Below are positions 43,679-52,219 of a DNA stretch of 64,000 bases, piece by piece. Under the pieces are notes generated by a model, which worked only from the letters and a program-made list of their open reading frames with translations, searched no databases and was not told the origin of the DNA. Source of the stretch: Agromyces luteolus (GTDB taxonomy: Bacteria > Actinomycetota > Actinomycetes > Actinomycetales > Microbacteriaceae); assembly GCF_009729855.1 (NCBI RefSeq), contig NZ_WODA01000025.1, forward strand, positions 186,001 to 250,000, written 5' to 3'. Positions within the stretch are counted from its first letter, which is position 1; the number at the start of each line of letters is the position of its first letter. The translations under genes and the position numbers were made by a program.

Positions 43679-45415
43679 CTATCCGTTCTCGTCGAGGTAG
43701 CGCAGGAACTGCTCGACGGCCGCCTCGTGCTCCTCGAAGGTCGCGGAGAACACGGTCTCGCCGGTCTCGAGGTTCACCGTCACGAAGTACAGCCAGGGCC
43801 CGTCCTCCGGATGCTGTGCCGCGTCGATCGCGACGTCGCCCGGGTTGCCGATCGGCCCCGGCGGGAGCCCCGGATGCACGTACGTGTTGTACGGGTTCGA
43901 GGCGTCGGCGCGCTCGGCGTCGGTGGTCGTGACGAGGGTGTCGTCGCCGGTCCCGTAGTGCACCGTCGAGTCGAACTGCAGCAGCCGGGTCGGGAACTGG
44001 TTCTCGTCGAGGCGGTTCCGGATGACCCGGGACACCTTGTACGCATCGGCCTCGGACCCCGCCTCGCGCTCGATGAGGGAGGCGATGATCACGGTCTCCC
44101 AACGGTCCTCCGGCGCCACCCCGGCCTCGTCGAGCGACTGGAAGGAGCGGTCGACGAGCGTCTGCACGACCTCGTCGGCGGTGACGTCGGGCCCGAATGT
44201 GTAGGTCGCCGGGAAGAGGAAGCCCTCGACGCTCGTGGCCTCGGCCGGCAGGCCGAGGGCCTGCGGGTCGGATGCGGCGGCCTCGAGCTCCTCGATCGGG
44301 ATCCCGGTCGCGGCCGACGCGTTCGCCAGGGCGTCGCGAGCCCAGAGCCCCTCCTGGATCACGAACGTGTTCTCGAGCTTGTTCTCGGGGTCGAGCAGCG
44401 CGTCCAGCGCGTCCGAGGCGCTCATCTGGTTCGCCATCCGGTACGCGCCGGGGTAGAAGATCGGCTGCTCGGACCGGCTCGTGACCTCCTCGATGAAGGC
44501 CTCCGACGAGGCGACGATGTCCTGCTCCTCGAGGTTGCCCGCGATGGTCTCGCCGCCGTCGCCCTCGTTGATCATGAAGACCACCTCGCCGGTGCCGGCG
44601 CCCGTGTAGTCCTCCGGCGGCTGGAAGCGCTCCATGAGCGACGTGATCGGCCCCTGGAGGAAGAACGCGGCACCGGCGACGAGCGCACCCAGCACGATCA
44701 GCGCGATGAGGCAGCCCCACGCGCCGCGTCGGCGGCGGTTCGGCTCTCGCTCGTGCTCCTCGAACTCCCATGCCGCGGCGGCGCGCCGGTCGGCGCGCGA
44801 CGGGCGCGTCGCGTCGTCGTCGATGTCGGCGAACGGGTCCAGGTCGTGCGGGTCGGCCTCGGTGACGAGCCCGCGACCGCCGGTCGGCGGCCACTCCTCC
44901 GGCGAGCCGCCGGCGCGCCCGCGGGCCGGTGCGGCGGATGCCGCGGCGAGCGTGTCGTCGACGGCGTAGCGGGCATCGTCGTAGACATCGTCGTAGGCCT
45001 CGTGCCCGTGCACGCCCTCGTCGTCCCAGTGGCCCGCCTGCTCGCGCGCCGGCGACTGGACGGGGTGCTGGCCGGGCAACCCCATCGGGCCGGTCGCCGC
45101 GGCGCGGGCGGACTGCGGCGGCGGGACCTGCGGGCGGCGCGGGGCCTGCGCCTCGACGCGCCGGGCCTCCTGCGCGGCACGCCATTCGGCCTCGGCGACC
45201 CGCTCCGCCTCCTCGGCCGCGGCACGTCGGGCCTCGATGGCGGCCTCGCGCTCGGCGGCCTCCGCCGCCTGCCGCTGCTCCATCTCCCGCAGCTCCCGCC
45301 TGGTCCTCGGCGCGGGCGTCGGACCGGGTGCGGTGCCGCGATCGGCCCCGGAGGGGTCGGATGGCGACGGCACCGGCGCGGAGCCGTTTCGGCGCTCTGG
45401 GGGGAGCTGGGTCAC
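43679..45415 (-). CDS. mltG: Endolytic murein transglycosylase MltG (YceG)
   Basis: Inner-membrane lytic transglycosylase thought to release growing glycan strands. It has 578 residues. The first 230 or so residues are cytoplasmic and unusual: a Pro-rich start, an Ala/Glu/Arg-rich coiled-coil-like part (about 40-95) and an acidic linker. One membrane helix follows (about 233-253), then the YceG domain with the catalytic Glu in IASLIEREAGSEADAYKVS and the signature NPYNTYVHPGLPPGPIGNPG. The GTG start is four bases after the ruvX stop. Confidence 0.93.
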   Translation of the reverse strand: MTQLPPERRNGSAPVPSPSDPSGADRGTAPGPTPAPRTRRELREMEQRQAAEAAEREAAIEARRAAAEEAERVAEAEWRAAQEARRVEAQAPRRPQVPPPQSARAAATGPMGLPGQHPVQSPAREQAGHWDDEGVHGHEAYDDVYDDARYAVDDTLAAASAAPARGRAGGSPEEWPPTGGRGLVTEADPHDLDPFADIDDDATRPSRADRRAAAAWEFEEHEREPNRRRRGAWGCLIALIVLGALVAGAAFFLQGPITSLMERFQPPEDYTGAGTGEVVFMINEGDGGETIAGNLEEQDIVASSEAFIEEVTSRSEQPIFYPGAYRMANQMSASDALDALLDPENKLENTFVIQEGLWARDALANASAATGIPIEELEAAASDPQALGLPAEATSVEGFLFPATYTFGPDVTADEVVQTLVDRSFQSLDEAGVAPEDRWETVIIASLIEREAGSEADAYKVSRVIRNRLDENQFPTRLLQFDSTVHYGTGDDTLVTTTDAERADASNPYNTYVHPGLPPGPIGNPGDVAIDAAQHPEDGPWLYFVTVNLETGETVFSATFEEHEAAVEQFLRYLDENG

Positions 45416-45419
45416 GAGG

Positions 45420-45890
45420 TCAGGGGCCTTCCTCGACGGAGATCGTGCGTCCGGGGGCGGAACCCGATGCCCGTTCGGCATCGATGGCGTGTTGCAGAAT
45501 GATAACGGCTGCAGCTTGGTCGATGATCGGACGCTGCTTCTTCGACGACTTGCCGGCCGAGCGCAGCGCCTGCTGCGCACTCACCGTCGACATCCGCTCG
45601 TCGACCAGTCGCACCGACGCCCCGGCCGCCGCGAGTCGCTCGGCGAACCCGACGGCGTCGGCGGTCGACGCGGTCGCCTGGCCGGAGAGCGAGAGCGGGT
45701 GCCCGACCACGAGCTCGACGGCCTCGAACTCGGCCGCGAGCTCGAGCACGCGACGGAGGTCGGTGCCGTCGTCGTCGGCGCTCCGGGCGACCGTCTCGAC
45801 GGGCACCGCGAGGATCGCCGAGGGGTCGCACCGTGCGACGCCGATCCGCGCCCGGCCGACGTCGATGCCGAGTCGCGCGCCCGATCGCAC
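45420..45890 (-). CDS. ruvX: Putative Holliday junction resolvase / pre-16S rRNA nuclease
   Basis: A 156-residue YqgF-family RNase H-like nuclease. LGIDVGRARIGVARCD carries the first metal Asp (residue 10), VVGHPLSLSGQ the second strand, DERMST a catalytic acidic site and DQAAAVIILQ the last Asp. In E. coli YqgF is needed for 16S rRNA 5' maturation. It is coupled to alaS upstream and mltG downstream, the usual alaS-ruvX-mltG order. Confidence 0.94.
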   Translation of the reverse strand: MRSGARLGIDVGRARIGVARCDPSAILAVPVETVARSADDDGTDLRRVLELAAEFEAVELVVGHPLSLSGQATASTADAVGFAERLAAAGASVRLVDERMSTVSAQQALRSAGKSSKKQRPIIDQAAAVIILQHAIDAERASGSAPGRTISVEEGP

Positions 45891-45892
45891 GA

Positions 45893-48550
45893 TCAGGCTC
45901 CCGATGCGGTCCGCGCGGCGCCGAGCGCCGCCGGGATCGCGCCGAGGTCGGTGCCGCCGCCCTGCGCGAGGTCGGGCTTCCCGCCGCCGCCGCCGCCGAG
46001 CGCCGCGGCCATGGCCTTCGCGATCGTGCCGGCGTTCGCTCCCGCGTCGCGCGCAGCCGGCGACGTCGCGGCGATCGCGAGCGGCTTCCCGCCGACCTCG
46101 CCGACGAGCGCGACGACGGAGGCCGCGTCGCCGAGCCGGCCGCGCACGGCCGTGGCGAGCGAACGCAGCTCATCGCCCGATCCGAGCCGGCCGACGGCCT
46201 CGGTCACGAGCAGCAGGTCGCCGACGCGCTCCGCCTTCGAGGCGAGGTCCGGGACACGGTCGTTCAGCGCCTTCGCCTCGAACGCCTGGATCTTCTTCTC
46301 GGCCGCCTTGAGGCTCGCGACGAGCTCGCCGACCCGGTCGACCAGCAGCTCCGGACGCGTCTTCAGCGTCCCGGTGAGCTCCTGCACGAGGGCGCGCTCG
46401 GCGGCGAACCGCTGGAACGCGTCCTTGCCGACGAGCGACTCGACGCGACGGTTCGACGCACCGACCGAGGACTCGCCGACGATGTTGATCATGCCGACCT
46501 CGGCACTGCGCGCCACGTGCGTGCCCGCGCAGAGCTCACGCGACCACGGGCCGCCGATGTCGACGACGCGCACGACGTCGCCGTACTTCTCGCCGAACAG
46601 CGCCATCGCCCCGAGGGCCTTGGCCTCGTCGATCGGCATCTCGCGCGTGACGACCTCGAGGTTCTCGCGCACGGCGCCGTTCGCGACCTCCTCGATCTCG
46701 CTGCGGGTCTCGGCCGACAGCGCCTGGTTCCAGCCGTAGTCGAGGCGCAGGTAGCCCGCCTTGTTGAACGAGCCGGACTGGTGCGCGGTCGGCCCGAGGA
46801 CCTGTCGGAGCGCCGCGTGCACGAGGTGCGTGCCGGAGTGGGCCTGCGTCGCGCCGCGGCGGTAGTCCTCGTCGACGATGCTCGTCGCCGGGACCCCGAC
46901 GCCGACCTCGCCGGTCGTCACCGACACGGTGTGGCTGATGAGCCCCTTGACGGGCTTCTGCACGTCGAGCACCTTCAGCTCGAAGCCGTCGCCGACGATG
47001 CGGCCCTGGTCGGGCGCCTGGCCGCCGGACTCGGCGTACAGGGACGTCTCCGCGAGGATGACCTCGGCCGTCTGCCCGGCGATCGCCGAGGCCACGGGTC
47101 GGCCGTCGACCAGGATGCCGAGCACGCTCGAGTCGGTCACGAGGTCGGTGTACCCCGTGAACACGGTCTCGCCCCTGGCGCGGAAGTCGCTGTAGACCGA
47201 GAGGTCGGCGAGCACCTTCTTCTTCGACTTCGCATCGGCCTTCGCGCGCGAGCGCTGGTCGGCCATGAGCGTGTCGAACGCCGGGCGGTCGACCGCGAGC
47301 CCGGCCTCCTCGGCCATCTCGAGCGTGAGCTCGATCGGGAAGCCGTAGGTGTCGTGGAGCAGGAAGGCGGTGTCGCCGGCGAGTTCGGCCGCGCCATCCG
47401 CCTTCGTCTTCGCGACCGCGGTGTCGAGGATCGCCGTCCCCGCCGTGAGCGTGCGGAGGAAGGTCGCCTCCTCGCCGAGGGCGAGCTGCTCGATCTGCGT
47501 GTAGCTCGTCGCGACCTCGGGGTAGGCCGCCTTCATCGCGTCGCGCGACGCCGCGAACAGCTCGCGGAAGGTCGGCCCCTCGACGCCGAGCAGGCGCATC
47601 GCGCGGATGCTGCGGCGGAGCAGGCGACGCAGGATGTAACCCCGGCCCTCGTTGGACGGCGTCACGCCGTCGCTCATGAGCATGAGCGACGAGCGGATGT
47701 GGTCGGCGATGACGCGCATGCGCACGTCGTCCTCGTGGTCGGCGCCGTAGCGACGGCCGGAGAGGCGCGCTGCCGCGTCGAGCACCGGCCGGACCTGGTC
47801 GATCTCGTACATGTTGTCGACGCCCTGCTTGATGAACGCGACGCGCTCGAGGCCCATGCCGGTGTCGATGTTCTTCTTCGGCAGCTCCTTCACGATCGTG
47901 AAGTCGACCTTCGACTTCACGTCGGCGATGAGGTACTGCATGAACACGAGGTTCCAGATCTCGACGTACCGGTCGTCGTCCGTGGCCGGACCGCCGTCGA
48001 TGCCGTACTCGGGCCCGCGGTCGAAGAAGATCTCCGAGCAGGGGCCCGCAGGGCCGGGCTGCCCCGTGTGCCAGTAGTTCGTGTCCTTGCCGAGCCCCTG
48101 GATCCGCTCGTCCGGAAGGCCCGCGACGCGCTTCCAGATCTCGCGCGCCTCGTCGTCGTCCTCGTAGACCGTGACCCAGAGATCCTTCGGGTCGAAGCCG
48201 TAGCCTCCCTCGGCCTCGGAGGTGGTCAGGAGCTCCCACGCCGCCGTGATCGCCCCCTCCTTGAAGTAGTCGCCGAACGAGAAGTTGCCGTTCATCTGGA
48301 AGAACGTGCCGTGGCGAGGCGTCTTGCCCACTTCCTCGATGTCGTTCGTGCGGATGCACTTCTGCACGCTCGTCGCGCGCGGGTACGGCGCGGGGACCAC
48401 GCCGGTCAGGTACGGCACGAACGGGACCATGCCGGCGACCGTGAAGAGCAGCGACGGGTCGTCGGACACGAGCGAGGCCGACGGCACGACCGTGTGGCCG
48501 CGCTCGGCGAAGAAGTCCAGCCAGCGCTGGCGGATCTCGGCAGTCTGCAT
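45893..48550 (-). CDS. alaS: Alanyl-tRNA synthetase
   Basis: Charges tRNA-Ala. It has 885 residues. The class II aminoacylation domain starts at IRQRWLDFFAERGHTVVPS. The editing domain has the zinc ligands in HSGTHLVHAALR and CAGTHVARSAEVG. The C-terminal oligomerisation (DHHA1) domain ends in a Gly-rich GGGGGGKPDLAQGGG. The upstream spacer has a perfect hairpin (48584-48602). Confidence 0.97.
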   Translation of the reverse strand: MQTAEIRQRWLDFFAERGHTVVPSASLVSDDPSLLFTVAGMVPFVPYLTGVVPAPYPRATSVQKCIRTNDIEEVGKTPRHGTFFQMNGNFSFGDYFKEGAITAAWELLTTSEAEGGYGFDPKDLWVTVYEDDDEAREIWKRVAGLPDERIQGLGKDTNYWHTGQPGPAGPCSEIFFDRGPEYGIDGGPATDDDRYVEIWNLVFMQYLIADVKSKVDFTIVKELPKKNIDTGMGLERVAFIKQGVDNMYEIDQVRPVLDAAARLSGRRYGADHEDDVRMRVIADHIRSSLMLMSDGVTPSNEGRGYILRRLLRRSIRAMRLLGVEGPTFRELFAASRDAMKAAYPEVATSYTQIEQLALGEEATFLRTLTAGTAILDTAVAKTKADGAAELAGDTAFLLHDTYGFPIELTLEMAEEAGLAVDRPAFDTLMADQRSRAKADAKSKKKVLADLSVYSDFRARGETVFTGYTDLVTDSSVLGILVDGRPVASAIAGQTAEVILAETSLYAESGGQAPDQGRIVGDGFELKVLDVQKPVKGLISHTVSVTTGEVGVGVPATSIVDEDYRRGATQAHSGTHLVHAALRQVLGPTAHQSGSFNKAGYLRLDYGWNQALSAETRSEIEEVANGAVRENLEVVTREMPIDEAKALGAMALFGEKYGDVVRVVDIGGPWSRELCAGTHVARSAEVGMINIVGESSVGASNRRVESLVGKDAFQRFAAERALVQELTGTLKTRPELLVDRVGELVASLKAAEKKIQAFEAKALNDRVPDLASKAERVGDLLLVTEAVGRLGSGDELRSLATAVRGRLGDAASVVALVGEVGGKPLAIAATSPAARDAGANAGTIAKAMAAALGGGGGGKPDLAQGGGTDLGAIPAALGAARTASGA

Positions 48551-48583
48551 GGTTCCGTTCTGGTTCGTGGGGATGGTGGAACG

Positions 48584-48602
48584 TCCCGCGCGTGGCGCGG
48601 GA
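48584..48602. terminator. Hairpin before alaS
   Basis: TCCCGCGC (48584-48591) pairs with GCGCGGGA (48595-48602) around a 3-base loop, in the 69 bases between the 62-residue protein and alaS. It could reduce read-through into alaS or be part of the alaS leader. Confidence 0.4.
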
Positions 48603-48619
48603 TGCGTCGCGCGCCGCGA

Positions 48620-48808
48620 CTAGTGGTCGTCGGCCGCCCGGAGCTCGGCCTCGCGGGCGTGGTAGCCCTCGGCCACCGCGCGTCCGAACGCACGCGCCTT
48701 GGCGTCGATCCCCGAGAAGAACTCACGGCCCTGGGCCGTGCGGTTGACCTGGTGCGCGACGGCGAATCCGGCCGCGACGCCGACGGTGAACCACAGGATG
48801 CTCTTCAC
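48620..48808 (-). CDS. Small membrane-anchored protein upstream of alaS
   Basis: A 62-residue protein of unknown function. The N terminus (ILWFTVGVAAGFAVAHQV, about 4-21) is one hydrophobic helix. The rest is a charged cytoplasmic part, FSGIDAKARAFGRAVAEGYHAREAELRAADDH. The GTG start is firm, with GAGGAG about seven bases upstream. It lies between rpsD and alaS in the same orientation and has its own TAGACT box. It may be an accessory of the alaS-ruvX-mltG unit; no function is assigned. Confidence 0.8.
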   Translation of the reverse strand: MKSILWFTVGVAAGFAVAHQVNRTAQGREFFSGIDAKARAFGRAVAEGYHAREAELRAADDH

Positions 48809-48862
48809 GTCTCACTCCTCGATGGGTCGTGCTCGCGCCGCGCGGTGCGCACGCATCTCCTC

Positions 48863-48868
48863 AGTCTA
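48863..48868 (-). promoter_or_regulatory. -10 box of the small protein-alaS-ruvX-mltG unit
   Basis: TAGACT on the minus strand, after the rpsD terminator and about 55 bases before the small membrane gene. Confidence 0.4.
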
Positions 48869-48898
48869 GGGCGTGCGACGGATGCCGCGGGGAGACGA

Positions 48899-48932
48899 CG
48901 AACGGGGCCGCGGCGAACCGCGACCCCGTTCG
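48899..48932. terminator. rpsD terminator
   Basis: CGAACGGGG (48899-48907) pairs with CCCCGTTCG (48924-48932), a 2x2 mismatch follows, then GCGG/CCGC closes a CGAA loop. It lies 14 bases after the rpsD stop. Confidence 0.75.
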
Positions 48933-48945
48933 GGCGTACCGCCGA

Positions 48946-49569
48946 CTAGCGGGCGGCGTAGTACTCGACGACGAGCTGGACGTCGCACGTGACGGGCACC
49001 TCGGCGCGCTTCGGGCGACGCACGAGGGTGGCCTGCAGCTTGTCGAGCTCGACCTCGAGGTAGCCCGGGGTCTTGGGGAGCACGTCGACGTGACCGCCGG
49101 CGGCCGCGACCTGGAAGGGCTCGGTGCCCTCGGAGCGCTGCTTGACGCCCACGACCTGGCCCGGCTTCACGCGGAAGGACGGACGGTCGACGAGCTTGCC
49201 GTCGACGGTGATGTGGCGGTGCACGACGAACTGGCGGGCCTGCGAGATGGTGCGGGCGAAGCCGGCGCGGAGCACGAGGGCGTCGAGGCGCATCTCGAGC
49301 AGCTCGACCAGGTTCTCACCGGTCAGGCCGTCGGTGCGGCGGGCCTCGTTGAACGCGATGCGGAGCTGCTTCTCGCGGATGCCGTACTGGGCGCGCAGGC
49401 GCTGCTTCTCGCGGAGGCGCACGGCGTAGTCGGAGTCCTGCTTGCGCTTGGTGCGGCCGTGCTCACCGGGAGCGTACGGACGCTTCTCCATGTACTTGGC
49501 GGCCTTCGGGGTGAGGGCGACGCCGAGCGCACGGGAGAGGCGGGTCTTGCTTCGGGACTGGTTGGTCAC
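48946..49569 (-). CDS. rpsD: 30S ribosomal protein S4
   Basis: Primary 16S rRNA-binding protein of the small subunit. It has 207 residues, in the zinc-free form without N-terminal cysteines. LSRALGVALTPKAAKYMEKRPYAPGEHG and the S4 RNA-binding domain FARTISQARQFVVHRHITVDG are visible. The GTG at 49569 has AAAGGA upstream. It stands alone, with a leader of about 160 bases and its own terminator. Confidence 0.97.
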   Translation of the reverse strand: MTNQSRSKTRLSRALGVALTPKAAKYMEKRPYAPGEHGRTKRKQDSDYAVRLREKQRLRAQYGIREKQLRIAFNEARRTDGLTGENLVELLEMRLDALVLRAGFARTISQARQFVVHRHITVDGKLVDRPSFRVKPGQVVGVKQRSEGTEPFQVAAAGGHVDVLPKTPGYLEVELDKLQATLVRRPKRAEVPVTCDVQLVVEYYAAR

Positions 49570-49754
49570 GATGTCCTTTCGGAGGATTCTCAAACGGTGT
49601 GGTTCCGGGCGCGCTCGGCGCCGGAAAGACGATGTTCAGAGGGGTTCGCCACGGGGCGACCGGCTACAGGTCGCGTCCCTTCGCCGTGGAGACCGCGCAG
49701 CCGCACGCGAGAATCTGGCTTCAGGCCAGCGACGATCCTACCACGAGCGCCCGG
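49570..49754 (-). promoter_or_regulatory. rpsD leader and promoter
   Basis: A TAGGAT -10 box at 49735-49740 would give a leader of roughly 155-160 bases. Part of it can pair (CCACGG with CCGTGG), and several GC stems are possible. S4 represses its own operon through leader RNA in other bacteria; whether that is so here is unknown. No gene is seen in it. Confidence 0.45.
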
Positions 49755-51224
49755 TCAGCGCTGACCGCGCACGATCCGGCGCAGTTTCGCGAGCCGGGCC
49801 GACACCTCGCGCTCGTTGCCGTGCTCGGTCGGCGTGTAGTACACGGCGCCGCGGAGCGGATCGGGCAGGTACTCCTGCGGCACCACGCCGATCGGGTCGT
49901 CGTGCGGGTACGCGTAGCCCGTGCCGTGCCCGAGCCGCTTCGCGCCGGGGTAGTGCGCGTCGCGGAGGTGCTTCGGGACGCGCCCGGCACGGCCCGCCCG
50001 GACGTCGGCCAGCGCGGCGTCGATCCCGAGGTACGCCGCATTGGACTTCGGCGCGGTCGCGAGGTGCACGACCGCCTGGGCGAGCGGGATCCGCCCCTCG
50101 GGCATGCCGATGTACTGCACGGCGTCGGCGGCGGCGACCGCGACGCCGAGTGCCGTCGGGTCGGCCATGCCGATGTCCTCCGACGCCAGCACGATGATCC
50201 GACGGGCGATGAAGCGCGGGTCCTCCCCGGCCTCGATCATGCGAGCGAGGTAGTGCAGCGCGGCATCGACGTCGCTGCCGCGCACGGACTTGATGAACGC
50301 GCTGATCACGTCGTAGTGCTCGTCGCCGTCGCGGTCGTAGCGGAGGAGGGCGCGGTCCACGGCCCGCGCGACCACCTCAGGCGTGATCAGCGGGAGCGGC
50401 TGGCCGCCGGCCTCGACTCCGTCTCCCCCGGCGCCGTCGCTGTCGTCGTCATCGGCCGATCCGCCATCGGCCGATTCGCCTTCGGCATCGTCGTCGAGGC
50501 CATCGGCATCGCCCGAGGCATCCGCCGACGTCGCGTGCGCGGCCGCGCTGATGGCCGAGGTCGATGCCGCCTCGAGGGCGGTCAGCGCGCGTCGCGCGTC
50601 GCCCGAGGCGAGGCGCACGATGGCCGCACGCGCCTCCGACGCGAGCTCGACGCGGCCGCCGAGGCCGCGCGGGTCGGCGACGGCCCGATCGACGAGCATC
50701 CCGAGGTCGTCGTCGTCGAGCGTCTCGAGGGTGAGCAGCAGCGAGCGCGAGAGCAGCGGCGAGATCACGGAGAAGGACGGGTTCTCAGTGGTCGCCGCCA
50801 CGAGGATCACCCAGCCGTTCTCCACGCCGGGCAGGAGCGCGTCCTGCTGGGCCTTGGTGAACCGGTGGATCTCGTCGAGGAAGAGCACCGTGGAGACGCC
50901 GTACAGGTCGCGATCGGCGCGCGCGGCCTCCATCACCTGCCGGACGTCGCGGACGCCGGCCGTCACGGCCGAGAGCTCGACGAACTTGCGCCCCGACGAC
51001 CGCGCGATCGCCTGGGCGAGCGTGGTCTTGCCGGTGCCCGGCGGCCCCCACAGGATCACCGAGACCGCGCCGGACTCCCCGGTACGGTCGGCCGCGAGCG
51101 CCACGAGCGGTGACCCCGGCGTCAGGAGGTGCCGCTGGCCGGCCACCTCATCGAGGCTCCGCGGTCGCATGCGCACCGCGAGCGGGGTCGCGCCCGCACG
51201 CAACCCCTGGGCCGAATCCACCAT
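49755..51224 (-). CDS. rarA: Replication-associated recombination protein A (MgsA/WRNIP1 family AAA+ ATPase)
   Basis: AAA+ ATPase that acts at stalled replication forks. It has 489 residues. Walker A GPPGTGKT at 60-67, Walker B LFLDEIH at 114-120, sensor 1 in AATTENPSF, and the C-terminal MgsA domain with [23 protein letters not shown]. Residues about 225-275 are an inserted low-complexity segment rich in Asp, Gly, Ser and Ala between the lid and C-terminal domains. The ATG has no Shine-Dalgarno; TACGCT ends six bases upstream, so the mRNA is probably leaderless. The upstream motif resembles the RecA-NDp box. Confidence 0.93.
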   Translation of the reverse strand: MVDSAQGLRAGATPLAVRMRPRSLDEVAGQRHLLTPGSPLVALAADRTGESGAVSVILWGPPGTGKTTLAQAIARSSGRKFVELSAVTAGVRDVRQVMEAARADRDLYGVSTVLFLDEIHRFTKAQQDALLPGVENGWVILVAATTENPSFSVISPLLSRSLLLTLETLDDDDLGMLVDRAVADPRGLGGRVELASEARAAIVRLASGDARRALTALEAASTSAISAAAHATSADASGDADGLDDDAEGESADGGSADDDDSDGAGGDGVEAGGQPLPLITPEVVARAVDRALLRYDRDGDEHYDVISAFIKSVRGSDVDAALHYLARMIEAGEDPRFIARRIIVLASEDIGMADPTALGVAVAAADAVQYIGMPEGRIPLAQAVVHLATAPKSNAAYLGIDAALADVRAGRAGRVPKHLRDAHYPGAKRLGHGTGYAYPHDDPIGVVPQEYLPDPLRGAVYYTPTEHGNEREVSARLAKLRRIVRGQR

Positions 51225-51230
51225 GCGGAC

Positions 51231-51252
51231 AGCGTAATCGCGGCGACCGACA
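51231..51252 (-). promoter_or_regulatory. rarA promoter with RecA-NDp/PafBC-like motif
   Basis: TGTCGGTC (51252-51245), eight bases, TACGCT (51236-51231), six bases, ATG. It fits tTGTCRGTG-N8-TAnnnT except at the first and last positions of the first half. With polA it shares the 12-mer GGCGGTGTCGGT at the same distance from the -10. Confidence 0.55.
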
Positions 51253-51305
51253 CCGCCCGCACCCGGACGGGCGGGCCCGATTCGCCCGGGCGCGCCGCGG
51301 TTGCG

Positions 51306-51311
51306 TAGGCT
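51306..51311 (+). promoter_or_regulatory. -10 box of the cyclophilin gene
   Basis: TAGGCT about 30 bases before the GTG start, leaving room for the visible GAAGGAG ribosome site. Divergent from rarA. Confidence 0.45.
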
Positions 51312-51342
51312 CTCCTCCGCAGGATTCCCCCGAAGGAGCAGC

Positions 51343-52110
51343 GTGGCAACGAACGACCGTCAGGCGCGCGAGGAGCGCTCGCGCCTCCGCACCTACCAGG
51401 CCCGCCAGGAGGTGCACCGCCGCGCGGTCCGCCGCCGGACGCGGGACAACGTGCTCGCCGGCATCGGCCTCGTCGTGGTGCTCGCACTCGCGACGGGCGC
51501 GCAGCTCTTCTACTTCTCCGGCGGCCCCGGCACGCCCGCGGCGGAGCCCACCCCCACGCCGACGCCGACGGCGGAGGCCGCCGAGGTCCCGTCGCCCGAC
51601 CTCGCCGAGGGTCGCACCTGGGTCGGCGCGATCACGCTCAACGACACCGCGCTCTCGATCGAGCTCGACGGAGCCGCCGCGCCGCAGGGCGTCGCGAGCA
51701 CCGTGAGCCTCGTCGACTCCGGGTTCTACGACGGACTCACCTGCCACCGCCTCACGACCGAGGGCATCTTCGTGCTCCAGTGCGGCGACCCGAACGGCGA
51801 CGGCTCGGGCGGCCCCGGGTACAGCTACGGCCCCATCGAGAACGCTCCGGCCGACGACGTCTACCCGGCGGGCACCATCGCCATGGCCCGCCAGGGCGGG
51901 GTCGCCGAGAGCCAGGGCAGCCAGTTCTTCATCGTGTACGAGGACTCGACGATCCCCTCCGACGCCGCAGGGGGCTACACGGTGATCGGCCGCGTGACCG
52001 ACGGGCTCGATGCGCTGCGAGCCGACATCACCGACCAGGGCGTCGCCGAGGACGCCACCGACGGTGCGCCGGTCCGGCCGGTGAGCATCACGTCGTTCGT
52101 CGTCGAGTGA
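51343..52110 (+). CDS. Membrane-anchored cyclophilin-type peptidyl-prolyl isomerase
   Basis: A 255-residue protein: a charged cytoplasmic N terminus (1-35), one membrane helix (about 37-58), a Pro/Thr/Glu linker and an extracytoplasmic cyclophilin domain (about 92-255). [19 protein letters not shown] keeps the catalytic Arg, Phe and Gln, and [10 protein letters not shown] and [10 protein letters not shown] are conserved. It probably folds proteins outside the membrane. GAAGGAG lies five bases before the GTG. Its own promoter faces away from rarA. Confidence 0.92.
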   Translation: MATNDRQAREERSRLRTYQARQEVHRRAVRRRTRDNVLAGIGLVVVLALATGAQLFYFSGGPGTPAAEPTPTPTPTAEAAEVPSPDLAEGRTWVGAITLNDTALSIELDGAAAPQGVASTVSLVDSGFYDGLTCHRLTTEGIFVLQCGDPNGDGSGGPGYSYGPIENAPADDVYPAGTIAMARQGGVAESQGSQFFIVYEDSTIPSDAAGGYTVIGRVTDGLDALRADITDQGVAEDATDGAPVRPVSITSFVVE

Positions 52111-52160
52111 GCGCGCGCGTCCGGGTCCGGTCGCGACCGACGCCGTCCCCGGGGGTGCAA

Positions 52161-52166
52161 TAGGCT
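52161..52166 (+). promoter_or_regulatory. -10 box of the DUF349 gene
   Basis: TAGGCT about 54 bases before the GTG start of the DUF349 gene. Confidence 0.4.
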
Positions 52167-52219
52167 TGATGCCGTCATCCGCCGCGCACGCGGCATCCGC
52201 ACGACGACAGGGTGGGTTC

